NCBI RefSeq assembly: GCF_001544495.1
Contig: NZ_FCNZ02000005.1
Location: forward strand, 186,001-250,000
From: Caballeronia telluris
GTDB taxonomy: Bacteria > Pseudomonadota > Gammaproteobacteria > Burkholderiales > Burkholderiaceae
Direction of reading: 5' to 3'
Length of the DNA: 64,000 nucleotides
Shown: positions 9,428 to 17,840 of the stretch, piece after piece
Layout: every line of letters begins with the position of its first letter
Position numbering within the stretch: the first letter of the stretch is position 1
Notes under the pieces: generated by a model
What the model was told of the DNA's origin: nothing
The model's input: the letters and a program-made list of their open reading frames with translations, nothing else
Databases searched by the model: none
Position numbers and translations under genes: made by a program

Positions 9428-9778
9428 TTAGCGCCAGCCGCGTCCGAGCGAGCTCCATGCGTTGGCTGCGGCGTCCGCGCCCGATCCGCCCGTCGCCGAC
9501 GACGTGCCGTGACCGAAGCCGCCCGCGTTCGACGTATTGATGTGGCTCGTCGTGGCGTTGGTGCCGTTGCCGGTCACGCCGAAACCGTTGCCCGACACGG
9601 CTTGCGCGTTCGCGTTCGACATGCCGTAGTCGCTTGCGGTGAACGAACCGAAGCCCCTCACGGCCGCCGAGGTCTCGCCGCCCGACGAAGACGTCGAGGT
9701 CGAATGCGTGGTCGTGCCGGCGACGGCCGCGACCGAGAAGAGCGAGAACAGTGCAGCAGCGATCAGCGTGCGTTTCAT
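9428..9778 (-). CDS. Small secreted Gly/Ser/Thr-rich protein, paralogue A
   Basis: 116 residues with signal peptide MKRTLIAAALFSLFSVAAVA-G. The mature region is rich in Ser, Thr, Gly and Asn. It shares a layout with its neighbour at 9847-10194: a VRGFGSFTASDYG block, NATTSHINTSNAGGFG, and the terminal GADAAANAWSSLGRGWR. A second in-frame ATG lies three codons upstream (9787); the chosen one starts the basic n-region of the signal. The two copies end on the same motif, indicating tandem duplication. Function unknown. Confidence 0.8.
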   Translation of the reverse strand: MKRTLIAAALFSLFSVAAVAGTTTHSTSTSSSGGETSAAVRGFGSFTASDYGMSNANAQAVSGNGFGVTGNGTNATTSHINTSNAGGFGHGTSSATGGSGADAAANAWSSLGRGWR

Positions 9779-9846
9779 GATTTGCATTCCTTATTAGATA
9801 AAAATTATCTGTCTCTTATTGACTTAAATCCCAACCGCCTCGCGGC

Positions 9847-10194
9847 TTAGCGCCAGCCGCCGCCCAGCTTGCTCCATGCATTCGCAGCGGCGTCGGCGCC
9901 CGAGGTGCCGCCCGCTTTCGCGCCGCCGAAGCCCACGCCGCCCGCCGACGTCGTGTTGATGTGGCCGGTCGTGGCGTTGGTGGTGTTGCCCGTGTTCAGG
10001 TAGCCCGAACCAGCAGTTGCCGTGGCGTGGCCGTTGGCGGCGCCTGCGTCGGTCGCGCTGAAGTGGCCGAAGCCGACCACGCCGGCAGCGGTAGAGCCGC
10101 CCGAGGTCGAGCTTGAGCTGGAGCTCGTGCCCGTTGCAAATGCAGCGACGGAGGCGAGAGAGAGAACGGCTGCGACGATCAGATTGCGTTTCAT
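9847..10194 (-). CDS. Small secreted Gly/Ser/Thr-rich protein, paralogue B
   Basis: 115 residues, signal peptide MKRNLIVAAVLSLASVAAFA-T, then a Ser run and the blocks VVGFGHFSATDAG, NATTGHINTTSAGGVGFG and terminal GADAAANAWSKLGGGWR shared with paralogue A. The ribosome-binding site is AAGGAGACACACC, close to ideal, so this copy should be well expressed. Between the two copies lies an AT-rich stretch with the palindrome AGATAA-AAA-TTATCT (9796-9810). No Cys and no predicted enzyme motif. Possibly a structural matrix or surface component; that is inference only. Confidence 0.82.
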   Translation of the reverse strand: MKRNLIVAAVLSLASVAAFATGTSSSSSSTSGGSTAAGVVGFGHFSATDAGAANGHATATAGSGYLNTGNTTNATTGHINTTSAGGVGFGGAKAGGTSGADAAANAWSKLGGGWR

Positions 10195-10823
10195 GGTGTG
10201 TCTCCTTGGTTTGATGGCGCACGGTTATCCAGCTACATCGACGCCGATATGTAGCAGGTACAGCAGAATTCGTTGGATCACGTCGGGGCGTGCGGGCGCC
10301 ATCGACCGGAATCGTTCGTTGTCTTGAACGATGCCCCGCGCGACGCGGCACAGCCGAGAAACGTGCGGCGCGTCAGGGACGCGCGAATGCTATGTGAGGG
10401 TCTGGAAAGATGGCGTAAGCAGCGAGGCGAAGCCTTGCATCGACGATCGATGCGCTATGAGCGTGCATGGCGGCGAAGCCTGCGGTGCGCTTGTTGTTTT
10501 GTGTGTTCTTCATCACTGTCCCCGTAGCATCTGGTGCCGATGCTTCTAAGTAGGTTCGTTGTTTTCGCGTTGTTCCTACGTTTTGGGTGACTGTACGGAA
10601 GACGGCCCGCGTCATGCGTTAGGCATCCAACACTAATCCTCACATCTGATTGCTTCGAGTAAGGATGCGTTCGGGAGCGCTCATTCGTGGTGCACGAAGA
10701 GACGAAAAGGCGCTGAAAACAAGGGTTTTCGCTGACGCGGTGGGGTTCTGTCGACCGCTTTCTTGCGGCAGAGAAACGAAAACGCCCGGCGCATTCGTCC
10801 GGGCGACGGCAAGGGAAATCGAA
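10195..10823. other. Intergenic region of 629 bp, no firm gene
   Basis: Holds the upstream control region of the small secreted genes: a hairpin-forming inverted repeat GCTACAT/ATGTAGC (10232-10255) lies just upstream of the start at 10194. A 46-codon minus-strand frame at 10373-10513 begins MKNTQNNKRTAG and has GGGGACAG upstream, but its codon use is unlike its neighbours and I do not call it a gene. The right end contains the nitrate operon terminator. Nothing else recognised. Confidence 0.6.
10775..10805 (-). terminator. Intrinsic terminator of the nitrate assimilation operon
   Basis: Stem CGCCCGG/CCGGGCG (10783-10805) followed on the minus strand by GTTTTCGTTTCT, placed 18 bp beyond the nasA stop codon. 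Confidence 0.85.
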
Positions 10824-13589
10824 TCAGACCGTGCTCAGACGGGCTATCTCCGTTTCGACGATCAGCTTCTTCAGCTCCGGCACACATGATCCGCAATTCC
10901 CGCCAGCCTTGAGACACGATGTGACCTCGGCCGCGGTCTTGAGTCCTTTCTCGCGAATCGCGGTGCAGATCGTGTTGCGCCCGACGCCGAAGCACGAGCA
11001 CACCGTCGGCCCGGTGTCGACGCCCTTGCCGATGGGCTGTCCGAGCAGCAAGCCGATCCGGTCCTCGTCGTCAAGCTTCTCTTTTGCAAAGAGCCCCGAC
11101 AGCCACGCACGCGCTGGCAGGTCCGGGCGTTCGGAGAGGAACACACAGCCTTCGATGCGGTCGTCCACCACATGCACCGCGCGATACACGCCTGCGGAAC
11201 GATCCTCGTATTCGAGCCAGTCAGCGTGCGGATCGTCGACGCGAAGCGCGGCGCGTGCCCATTCGCGATGATCGTCGCTGCCTTCGAAGTGGCGCCGTCC
11301 CGCGATCTCATGGCGCACGAACTGCGTGCCCTGAATGCGCGTCCAGTAAGTGACGTCATCGAGTAGCGGGGCCGTGCGACTCAACGCGAAGCCGTGCCAC
11401 GACACATGGAATTTCTCCACCGCAACCGGCGTGTGCTTGAACTCCGGCTCGCCTGAAACCGGATCGACAGCGGGGTTCGCGACGGCGCCGATGCGCGCGT
11501 CCGACGCAACCTGATCGTTCCAGTGGATCGGCACGAACACGCTGCCGCGCGACATGCCGCCACCGTGCTGCACGCGCGCCACCATCGACCCCCAGCGGCT
11601 CGATACGCGCGCGAGTTCGCCTTCGCGCACGCCGCATGCAAGCGCGTCTTGCGGATGCATGTCGATGAACGCCTCGCCGATGTGGCCCGCGAGTTTCGCC
11701 GACTTGCCCGAGCGTGTCATCGTGTGCCACTGGTCGCGCACACGGCCCGTGTTGAGCACAAGCGGATAGTCGTCGTCGACAGCGTTGGCCGGCGCACGCG
11801 GCGGCGTCGCGATGAAGCGTGCGCGGCCATCGGCATGACGATAGCGCTTGTCTTCGAAGAGACGCGGCGTGCCTGCGTCGCCGTGCCTAAGCACCGGCCA
11901 CTGGATCGGCGCGAGCGCGTCGTAGCGTTCGCGGTCCATGCCCGTCAGTCCGCGCAGGTTGAACGCACGCGGCAGTCCTTCGCCGTCGTTGCGATGCGCG
12001 CTGAGACGCGCGTGCTCGTCGAAGATCTCGTGCACGCTGTCGAAATCGAAGCCAGCATGGCCCATGCGGCGCGCGACATCGCAGATGATCCGCCAGTCCG
12101 CGCGCGCCTCGCCGGGGGCCGGCAGAAACGCGCGCTGGCGCGAGATGCGGCGCTCCGAGTTCGTGACCGTGCCGTCCTTCTCGCCCCAGCCGAGCGCGGG
12201 CAGCAGCACGTGCGCGAACGCGTTGGTATCGGTGTCCTCGATGATGTCGGAACTCACCACGAGTTCGCACTTCGCGAGCGCCCGCTTCGCCTGCTCGCCA
12301 TCGGGCAGGCTCACCACCGGGTTCGTCCCCATGATCCAGACAGCCTTGACGCGGCCCGCCTCCATCGCGTTGAACAGATCGACCGCCTTGAGCCCGGGAC
12401 GCTCGGCGATGGCCGGTGAATCCCAGAACGTCTGGACGAGCTCGCGATGCGCGGGCTGATCGAGTTCCAGATGCGCGGCGAGCGTGTTTGCAAGACCGCC
12501 CACTTCACGGCCGCCCATCGCGTTGGGTTGTCCGGTGAACGAAAACGGCCCCATGCCCGGCTTGCCAATACGTCCCGTCACGAGATGGCAGTTGATGATG
12601 CTGTTGACCTTGTCGGTGCCCGCCGTCGATTGATTCACGCCCTGCGAATACACCGTCACCACGCGTTCGGTGCGTGCGAACAGGCGATAGAACGCCAGCA
12701 GATCGTGCGCGTCGATCTTGCAGGCCCTCGCGGTCTTGGCGAGGTCGAAGCCGTCGGTCGCCGCGAGCGCCGCGTCGAAGCCGGACGTGTGCGCATCGAC
12801 GAAGGCCGCGTCGGTGGTGTCGTGCTCCGACAGGAACGCGAGTAGGCCGTTGAACAGATCGACGTCGGTGCCCGCTTTCAACGGCAGATGCAGGTCCGCC
12901 ATTTCGCAGGTCGCGGTATAACGCGGATCGATCACGACGATCGTAAGCTCCGGACGCTTCTCCTTCATCTTCACGACGCGCTGAAAAAGAATCGGATGAC
13001 ACCACGCCGTGTTCGAACCGACCAGCACGACGAGGTCCGCGAGTTCAAGGTCCTCGTAGTTGACCGGCACGATGTCTTCGCCGAACGCGCGCTTGTGCCC
13101 CGCCACCGACGACGACATGCAAAGCCGCGAGTTCGTATCGATGTTCGCGCTGCCGATGTAGCCCTTCATCAGCTTGTTCGCGACGTAGTAGTCCTCGGTC
13201 AGCAACTGGCCCGACACGTAAAGCGCGACCGCATCGGGGCCATGCTGTTCGATGATCCGCTTGAACGTGTTCGCGACCGTGCCGAGCGCGTCGTCCCACG
13301 ACGTCGCCTGCAATGCGCCGTCACGCGCATCGCGCAGCTTGGGCGCGAGGAGCCGTCCTTCGAGCCCCACGGTTTCGCCGAGCGCCGAGCCCTTCACGCA
13401 CAGTCGCCCGAAGTTGGACGGATGCGCTTCGTCTCCCGCGATGTCGGGCTGACTCTCTTCGCGCGGAGTCGCACGCACGCCGCAGCCGACGCCGCAGTAG
13501 GGGCACGTGGTACTCACACTCACACTCGCATTCGCACTCGCGCTCGCGCGAGCTGAAGCCGATGCGATGGGGATGACAGGAAAGCTCAC
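10824..13589 (-). CDS. nasA: Assimilatory nitrate reductase, catalytic subunit
   Basis: Molybdopterin (bis-MGD) enzyme that reduces nitrate to nitrite in the cytoplasm. 921 residues: an N-terminal [4Fe-4S] motif CPYCGVGCGV with a fourth Cys in GRLCVKGSA, the molybdopterin oxidoreductase core (YVSGQLLTEDYYVANKLMKG, NSRLCMSS), a molydopterin-dinucleotide-binding domain with VLNTGRVRDQWHTMTRSGK, and a C-terminal BFD-like [2Fe-2S] domain (CSCFGVGRN, GNCGSCVPEL). The start is GTG; no better ATG precedes the Fe-S motif. The first 27 residues are a Ser/Ala low-complexity stretch encoded by an imperfect hexamer repeat. It lies 13 bp after the FAD oxidoreductase and is the last gene of the operon. Confidence 0.96.
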   Translation of the reverse strand: MSFPVIPIASASARASASANASVSVSTTCPYCGVGCGVRATPREESQPDIAGDEAHPSNFGRLCVKGSALGETVGLEGRLLAPKLRDARDGALQATSWDDALGTVANTFKRIIEQHGPDAVALYVSGQLLTEDYYVANKLMKGYIGSANIDTNSRLCMSSSVAGHKRAFGEDIVPVNYEDLELADLVVLVGSNTAWCHPILFQRVVKMKEKRPELTIVVIDPRYTATCEMADLHLPLKAGTDVDLFNGLLAFLSEHDTTDAAFVDAHTSGFDAALAATDGFDLAKTARACKIDAHDLLAFYRLFARTERVVTVYSQGVNQSTAGTDKVNSIINCHLVTGRIGKPGMGPFSFTGQPNAMGGREVGGLANTLAAHLELDQPAHRELVQTFWDSPAIAERPGLKAVDLFNAMEAGRVKAVWIMGTNPVVSLPDGEQAKRALAKCELVVSSDIIEDTDTNAFAHVLLPALGWGEKDGTVTNSERRISRQRAFLPAPGEARADWRIICDVARRMGHAGFDFDSVHEIFDEHARLSAHRNDGEGLPRAFNLRGLTGMDRERYDALAPIQWPVLRHGDAGTPRLFEDKRYRHADGRARFIATPPRAPANAVDDDYPLVLNTGRVRDQWHTMTRSGKSAKLAGHIGEAFIDMHPQDALACGVREGELARVSSRWGSMVARVQHGGGMSRGSVFVPIHWNDQVASDARIGAVANPAVDPVSGEPEFKHTPVAVEKFHVSWHGFALSRTAPLLDDVTYWTRIQGTQFVRHEIAGRRHFEGSDDHREWARAALRVDDPHADWLEYEDRSAGVYRAVHVVDDRIEGCVFLSERPDLPARAWLSGLFAKEKLDDEDRIGLLLGQPIGKGVDTGPTVCSCFGVGRNTICTAIREKGLKTAAEVTSCLKAGGNCGSCVPELKKLIVETEIARLSTV
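13512..13547. repeat. Imperfect hexanucleotide repeat inside nasA
   Basis: Six units of the type ACTCRC in tandem encode Ala-Ser/Val-Ser pairs in the NasA N-terminus. The period is a multiple of three, so unit gain or loss would alter length but not frame. Confidence 0.75.
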
Positions 13590-13602
13590 GGTGTATTCCG
13601 GT

Positions 13603-14883
13603 TCACGCGGGCTGGGCCTCGCAAAGCGTCTTGCCGAACAGCAACTGGCTGCGCAGCGTCGAAATGTCGGTGCGGTTCTGGATCAGGTCGAAGTACCAGC
13701 CGCCGTCCTTCACGTCGCCGTAAAGAACAGCGCCGATCACGCGGCTGTTTTCGAGCACGAGACGCTTGTAGATGCCGCGTCGCGGATCGCGCAGCACGAG
13801 GTCCTCGGTGCCCGCGCCGCCGATGAATTCGCCCGCCGAATAGAGATCGACGCCCGTCACCTTGAGCTTCGTCGCGGTCGCGCGCTGCACATAGCGGCGA
13901 TGGCCCGCGCCCGCGAGATGCGCGCCCGCAACGCGCGCCTGATCCCAGATCGGCGCGACAAGACCGAAGGTCGCCGAGCGATGCTGCACGCATTCGCCCA
14001 CCGCATAGACGCGCGGATCGTAGGTCTGCAGCGTGTCGTCGACGACGATCGCGCGCTCGCAATGCAGGCCCGAGGCTTTGGCGAGCGCCACGTTGGGCCT
14101 GACGCCCGCCGTCATCACAACGAGGTCGGCGGCAATCTCGCGGCCATCGGCGAAACGCACGGCCCTCACGCGATCCGGGCCGACGATCTGCGTCGTGTTC
14201 GCCGCGAGTTCGAAGCGCATGCCCTTCGCTTCGAGCGTGCGTTGCAGGAGCGTCGCTGCGCTTCTGTCGAGTTGCCGGTCCATCAGCGCATCGGAGACGT
14301 GCACCACCGTCACCGACATGCCCTGCCGCTGCAGACCGTTCGCCGCTTCGAGCCCGAGCAATCCGCCGCCGATGATCACCGCGTTGCGATGGTCGCGCGC
14401 GGCGGCGAGCATCGTCTCGACGTCCTGTATATCGCGAAACGCGATAACGCCCGGCAGCTCGTGTCCCGGCACGGGAATGATGAACGGCTTCGAACCGGTT
14501 GCGATCAGCAGGCGGTCGTAGTGCGCCTCGACGCCCTTCTCCGAGCGCACGATGCGCCGCGCGCGATCGATCCCGACGACGGGGTCGCCCGCATGCAGTT
14601 CGATGCCGTTTTGCGCGTACCAGTCGCGCGTGTTGAGAATGATGTCGTCGACACGCTTTTCGCCCGCGAGCACGGGCGAGAGCAGGATGCGGTTGTAGTT
14701 GCCGTAGGGCTCGGCGCCGAACACGGTGATGTCGTAGAGATCCGGCGCGAGCTTGAGCAGTTCTTCGACGGTGCGCATGCCCGCCATGCCATTGCCGATC
14801 ACGACGAGCCGCAGACGCCGCGGCGCCGTGCTGCCCGCGCTCGATCCTGAACTGGCGATCGCCGCTGCGTGCTCGATCTTCAT
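13603..14883 (-). CDS. FAD/NAD(P)-dependent oxidoreductase of the nitrate operon (probable electron donor to NasA)
   Basis: 426 residues of the NirB N-terminal / rubredoxin-reductase type. Rossmann motifs are LVVIGNGMAGMRTVEELL near residue 25 and AVIIGGGLLGLEAANGLQ near residue 165, and the FAD-site signature is YAVGECVQHR. It resembles the first 400 residues of the nirB product in the same operon (for example YGNYNRILLSPVLAGEK against YDRVHLSEFFAGK), so the two are probably paralogous. It has no BFD or sulfite-reductase domains. By analogy with NasB of assimilatory nitrate reductases it would pass electrons from NADH to the BFD domain of NasA. Start set by the ATGA overlap with nirD; a longer upstream frame is nirD shadow. 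Confidence 0.9.
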   Translation of the reverse strand: MKIEHAAAIASSGSSAGSTAPRRLRLVVIGNGMAGMRTVEELLKLAPDLYDITVFGAEPYGNYNRILLSPVLAGEKRVDDIILNTRDWYAQNGIELHAGDPVVGIDRARRIVRSEKGVEAHYDRLLIATGSKPFIIPVPGHELPGVIAFRDIQDVETMLAAARDHRNAVIIGGGLLGLEAANGLQRQGMSVTVVHVSDALMDRQLDRSAATLLQRTLEAKGMRFELAANTTQIVGPDRVRAVRFADGREIAADLVVMTAGVRPNVALAKASGLHCERAIVVDDTLQTYDPRVYAVGECVQHRSATFGLVAPIWDQARVAGAHLAGAGHRRYVQRATATKLKVTGVDLYSAGEFIGGAGTEDLVLRDPRRGIYKRLVLENSRVIGAVLYGDVKDGGWYFDLIQNRTDISTLRSQLLFGKTLCEAQPA

Positions 14884-15227
14884 GCCGCGACCCACACCTT
14901 GCCGCCGGATACGCGGGTCGGGTAAGCCGCGACCGAATGCTCGGGCGCTTCGAGGCACTCGCCGGTGCGCAGGTCGAAGTGCTGCTTGTAGATCGGCGAG
15001 GCGACGACGATGCGCTCGCCCAGGCTGCCGATCAGGCCGCGCGAGAGCACGGAGGCTTTCGAGTTCGGATCGAAGTTGTCGATCGCGTAGATCGCGGGTT
15101 CTTTGCTTGCCACGTGGAAGACGGCGATCTGCACATCGTTGACGAGGGCGCAGACGCCGGTATCGGGAACGATGTCCGACAGGTCGCAAACGGGGATCCA
15201 GGTTTGATCGAGGCGTTCGGCGTTCAT
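14880..15227 (-). CDS. nirD: Nitrite reductase (NADH) small subunit
   Basis: 115 residues, Rieske-like fold without the cluster ligands, as usual for NirD: WIPVCDLSDIVPDTGVCALV, IAVFHVASKEPAIYAIDNFDP, GSLGERIVVASPIYKQHFDL and ECLEAPEHSVAAYPTRV. The positions where a true Rieske protein has CxH are NFDPNS and YKQHFD, so no cluster is expected. An alternative TTG start lies 21 bases upstream; ATG 15227 is preferred, with AAGGAAA about ten bases before it. The stop overlaps the next start (ATGA). Partner of NirB in reduction of nitrite to ammonium. Confidence 0.93.
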   Translation of the reverse strand: MNAERLDQTWIPVCDLSDIVPDTGVCALVNDVQIAVFHVASKEPAIYAIDNFDPNSKASVLSRGLIGSLGERIVVASPIYKQHFDLRTGECLEAPEHSVAAYPTRVSGGKVWVAA

Positions 15228-15275
15228 GATCGGGGGTTTCCTTTTCAATGTCTCTTTGTTGAAGACGCGTCTGCG

Positions 15276-17816
15276 TCAAACCGTTTCGACGGCGACGACG
15301 GGCACGGGAAACGTCTTCGTCTTTTCCTCGACCGTTGCCGGCCGGATCTGCCCGCGCTCCTCGACGAACGTCACGTTGGCATCGCCCAGATCGCTATTGA
15401 CGAAGTGCCGAAACCGCTTGCGCGTCTCGGGATCGGTCACGGCCTTCTTCCACTCGCATTCATACGTGTCGATCACGTGCGCCATCTCGGCTTCGAGGTC
15501 TGCCCCAAGCCCGAGCTTGTCGTTCACGACCACGTCGATCAGATAATCGAGGCCGCCTTCGAGGTTGTCGCGCCACACGCTCGTGCGTTGCAGCCGGTCC
15601 GCCGTGCGCACGTAGAACATCAGGAAGCGGTCGATGTAGCGAATCAGCGTCGCGTGATCGAGGTCCGACGCAAGCAGTTCAGCGTGCCGTGGCTTCATGC
15701 CGCCATTGCCGCATACAAAGAGATTCCAGCCCTTCTCCGTCGCGATGATGCCGACGTCCTTGCCCTGCGCCTCGGCGCACTCGCGCGTGCAGCCCGACAC
15801 GCCGAACTTGATCTTGTGCGGTGCGCGCAGCCCTTTGTAGCGATTCTCCACTTCCACCGCGAGACCGACCGAATCGCCGACGCCATAACGGCACCACGTC
15901 GATCCGACACACGACTTCACCGTGCGCAACGCCTTGCCATAAGCGTGACCCGACTCGAAGCCCGCCGCGATGAGTTCTTCCCAGATGAACGGCAACTGCT
16001 CGACGCGTGCGCCGAAGAGATCGACGCGCTGGCCGCCCGTGATCTTCGTATAGAGACCGTACTTCTTCGCCACTTGCCCGACCGCGATCAGTCCTTCGGG
16101 CGTCACTTCGCCGCCCGGCATGCGCGGCACGACCGAGTAAGTGCCGTCGCGCTGAATGTTGGCGAGGTAGTAGTCGTTCGAATCCTGCAGGCTCGCGTGC
16201 TCCATCTTCAGCACGAACTCGTTCCAGCACGAAGCGAGGATGTTCGCGACCGCAGGCTTGCAGATGTCGCAGCCATGACCGCGGCCATGCTTCGCAAGCA
16301 GTTCGCCGAAGGACTTCACGCCCTCGACGCGCACGATGTGATACAGCTCCTGCCGCGAATACGGAAAGTGCTCGCAGACATGGTTGTTCACGCTCATGCC
16401 CTGCTTCTTCATCTCGGCTTTCATCACCTGCGTGACGAGCGGCACGCAGCCGCCGCACGACGACCCCGCCTTGCAGGCCGTCTTCAACGAGCCGATGCTC
16501 GTCGCCCCCGCGCACACCGCTTCGCAAATCTGCGCCTTCGTCACGTTGTTGCACGAGCAGATTTGCGCGGCCGCCGGCAGCGCCTCGACGCCCAGCGCGG
16601 GCTTCGCCTTGCCATCCGATTGCGGGAGAATCAGGAACTCGGGCGCCTCCGGCAGTTCGATGCGGTTCAGCATCATCTGCAGCAGCGTGCCGTATTCGGT
16701 CGCGTCGCCGACCATCACGCCGCCAAGCAGGAACTTGCCGCAATCCGAGACGACGAGCTTCTTGTACACCTGCTTGCGCTCGTCGTGATACTGATACGAG
16801 CGGCTGCCCGGCGTCTTGCCGTGCGCATCGCCAATGCTCGCCACGTCGACGCCCATCAGCTTCAGCTTCGTGCTCATGTCCGCGCCGCCGAACTCCGCCG
16901 CGTCGCCGAGCAGATGCTTCGCGGCGACGCGCGCCATGTCGTAGCCCGGCGCGACGAGGCCGAACACCATGCCCTTCCACAGCGCGCATTCGCCGATCGC
17001 GTAGATGTGCTCGTCGCTCGTGCGGCATGCGTCGTCGATCACGATGCCGCCGCGCGGACCCACATCCAGTCGCGCCGCACGCGCAATCTCGTCGCGCGGA
17101 CGAATGCCCGCCGAGAACACGATCATGTCCGTGTCGAGATGCGTGCCGTCGGCGAACTGCATGCGGTTGCGGCCCGTTTCGCCGTCGACGATCTCCTTCG
17201 TATTGCGCTCGGTATGCACCGTCACGCCCAGTTCCTCGATCTTGGTCCGGAGCGCGCGGCCACCGCCTTCGTCGACCTGCACCGCCATCAGGCGCGGCGC
17301 GAATTCGACCACATGCGTTTCAAGCCCCAGGTCGCGCAGCGCCTTCGCGCATTCGAGGCCGAGCAGACCACCGCCGATCACCGTGCCCGTCTTCGAGCGC
17401 GCACCGCATTCGCGCATCGCTTCGAGATCCTCGATGGTGCGATAGACGAAGCAGTCAGCGCGATCGCGGCCCGCGAGCGGCGGCACGAACGAATACGAGC
17501 CGGTCGCGATCACGAGCTTGTCGTAGGCGAGCGTCTCGCCGGTCGAGACCGTGACGGTACGCGCGGCGCGATCGATCGAGGCAGCCTTCGCGTTCAACCG
17601 GAGCACGAAGTTCTCGCGCTCGAAGAAGCCCGGCGCGACGAGCGAGAGGTCTTCGGCCGTCTTGCCCGCGAAGAATTCGGAGAGATGCACGCGATCGTAG
17701 GCCGGACGCGGCTCTTCGCAAAGCACCGTGATGTCGAGGCCTTCGACGGGAGATTCCGCGAGGCATTCGAGGAACTTGTGGCCCACCATTCCGTGGCCGA
17801 TGACGATGATTTTCAT
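15276..17816 (-). CDS. nirB: Nitrite reductase (NADH) large subunit
   Basis: Cytoplasmic siroheme enzyme reducing nitrite to ammonium with NADH. 846 residues: an FAD/NAD(P) domain from MKIIVIGHGMVGHKFLE to about 400, a BFD-like [2Fe-2S] domain (CSCNNVTKAQICEAVC, GSSCGGCVPLV), a nitrite/sulfite reductase ferredoxin half-domain (VVPRMPGGEVTPEGLIAVG), and the siroheme/[4Fe-4S] ligands in CVGSTWCRYG and SGCTRECAEAQGKDVG. Length is normal for the family. AAGGA lies nine bases before the ATG. It is the second gene of the operon, 24 bp after the transporter and 48 bp before nirD. Its siroheme would be supplied by the divergent cobA. Confidence 0.97.
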   Translation of the reverse strand: MKIIVIGHGMVGHKFLECLAESPVEGLDITVLCEEPRPAYDRVHLSEFFAGKTAEDLSLVAPGFFERENFVLRLNAKAASIDRAARTVTVSTGETLAYDKLVIATGSYSFVPPLAGRDRADCFVYRTIEDLEAMRECGARSKTGTVIGGGLLGLECAKALRDLGLETHVVEFAPRLMAVQVDEGGGRALRTKIEELGVTVHTERNTKEIVDGETGRNRMQFADGTHLDTDMIVFSAGIRPRDEIARAARLDVGPRGGIVIDDACRTSDEHIYAIGECALWKGMVFGLVAPGYDMARVAAKHLLGDAAEFGGADMSTKLKLMGVDVASIGDAHGKTPGSRSYQYHDERKQVYKKLVVSDCGKFLLGGVMVGDATEYGTLLQMMLNRIELPEAPEFLILPQSDGKAKPALGVEALPAAAQICSCNNVTKAQICEAVCAGATSIGSLKTACKAGSSCGGCVPLVTQVMKAEMKKQGMSVNNHVCEHFPYSRQELYHIVRVEGVKSFGELLAKHGRGHGCDICKPAVANILASCWNEFVLKMEHASLQDSNDYYLANIQRDGTYSVVPRMPGGEVTPEGLIAVGQVAKKYGLYTKITGGQRVDLFGARVEQLPFIWEELIAAGFESGHAYGKALRTVKSCVGSTWCRYGVGDSVGLAVEVENRYKGLRAPHKIKFGVSGCTRECAEAQGKDVGIIATEKGWNLFVCGNGGMKPRHAELLASDLDHATLIRYIDRFLMFYVRTADRLQRTSVWRDNLEGGLDYLIDVVVNDKLGLGADLEAEMAHVIDTYECEWKKAVTDPETRKRFRHFVNSDLGDANVTFVEERGQIRPATVEEKTKTFPVPVVAVETV

Positions 17817-17840
17817 GACAGGAATCCTTGGATGGGCGGG

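Noticed and set aside
8291..9850. A 519-codon plus-strand frame opposite the secreted-protein genes
   Set aside because: Arg-rich shadow with no ribosome-binding site; the minus strand has three signal peptides with good start signals.
10373..10513. 46-codon minus-strand frame with GGGGACAG upstream
   Set aside because: Possible start signal but no family, poor coding character and no neighbour logic; noted only in the intergenic entry.
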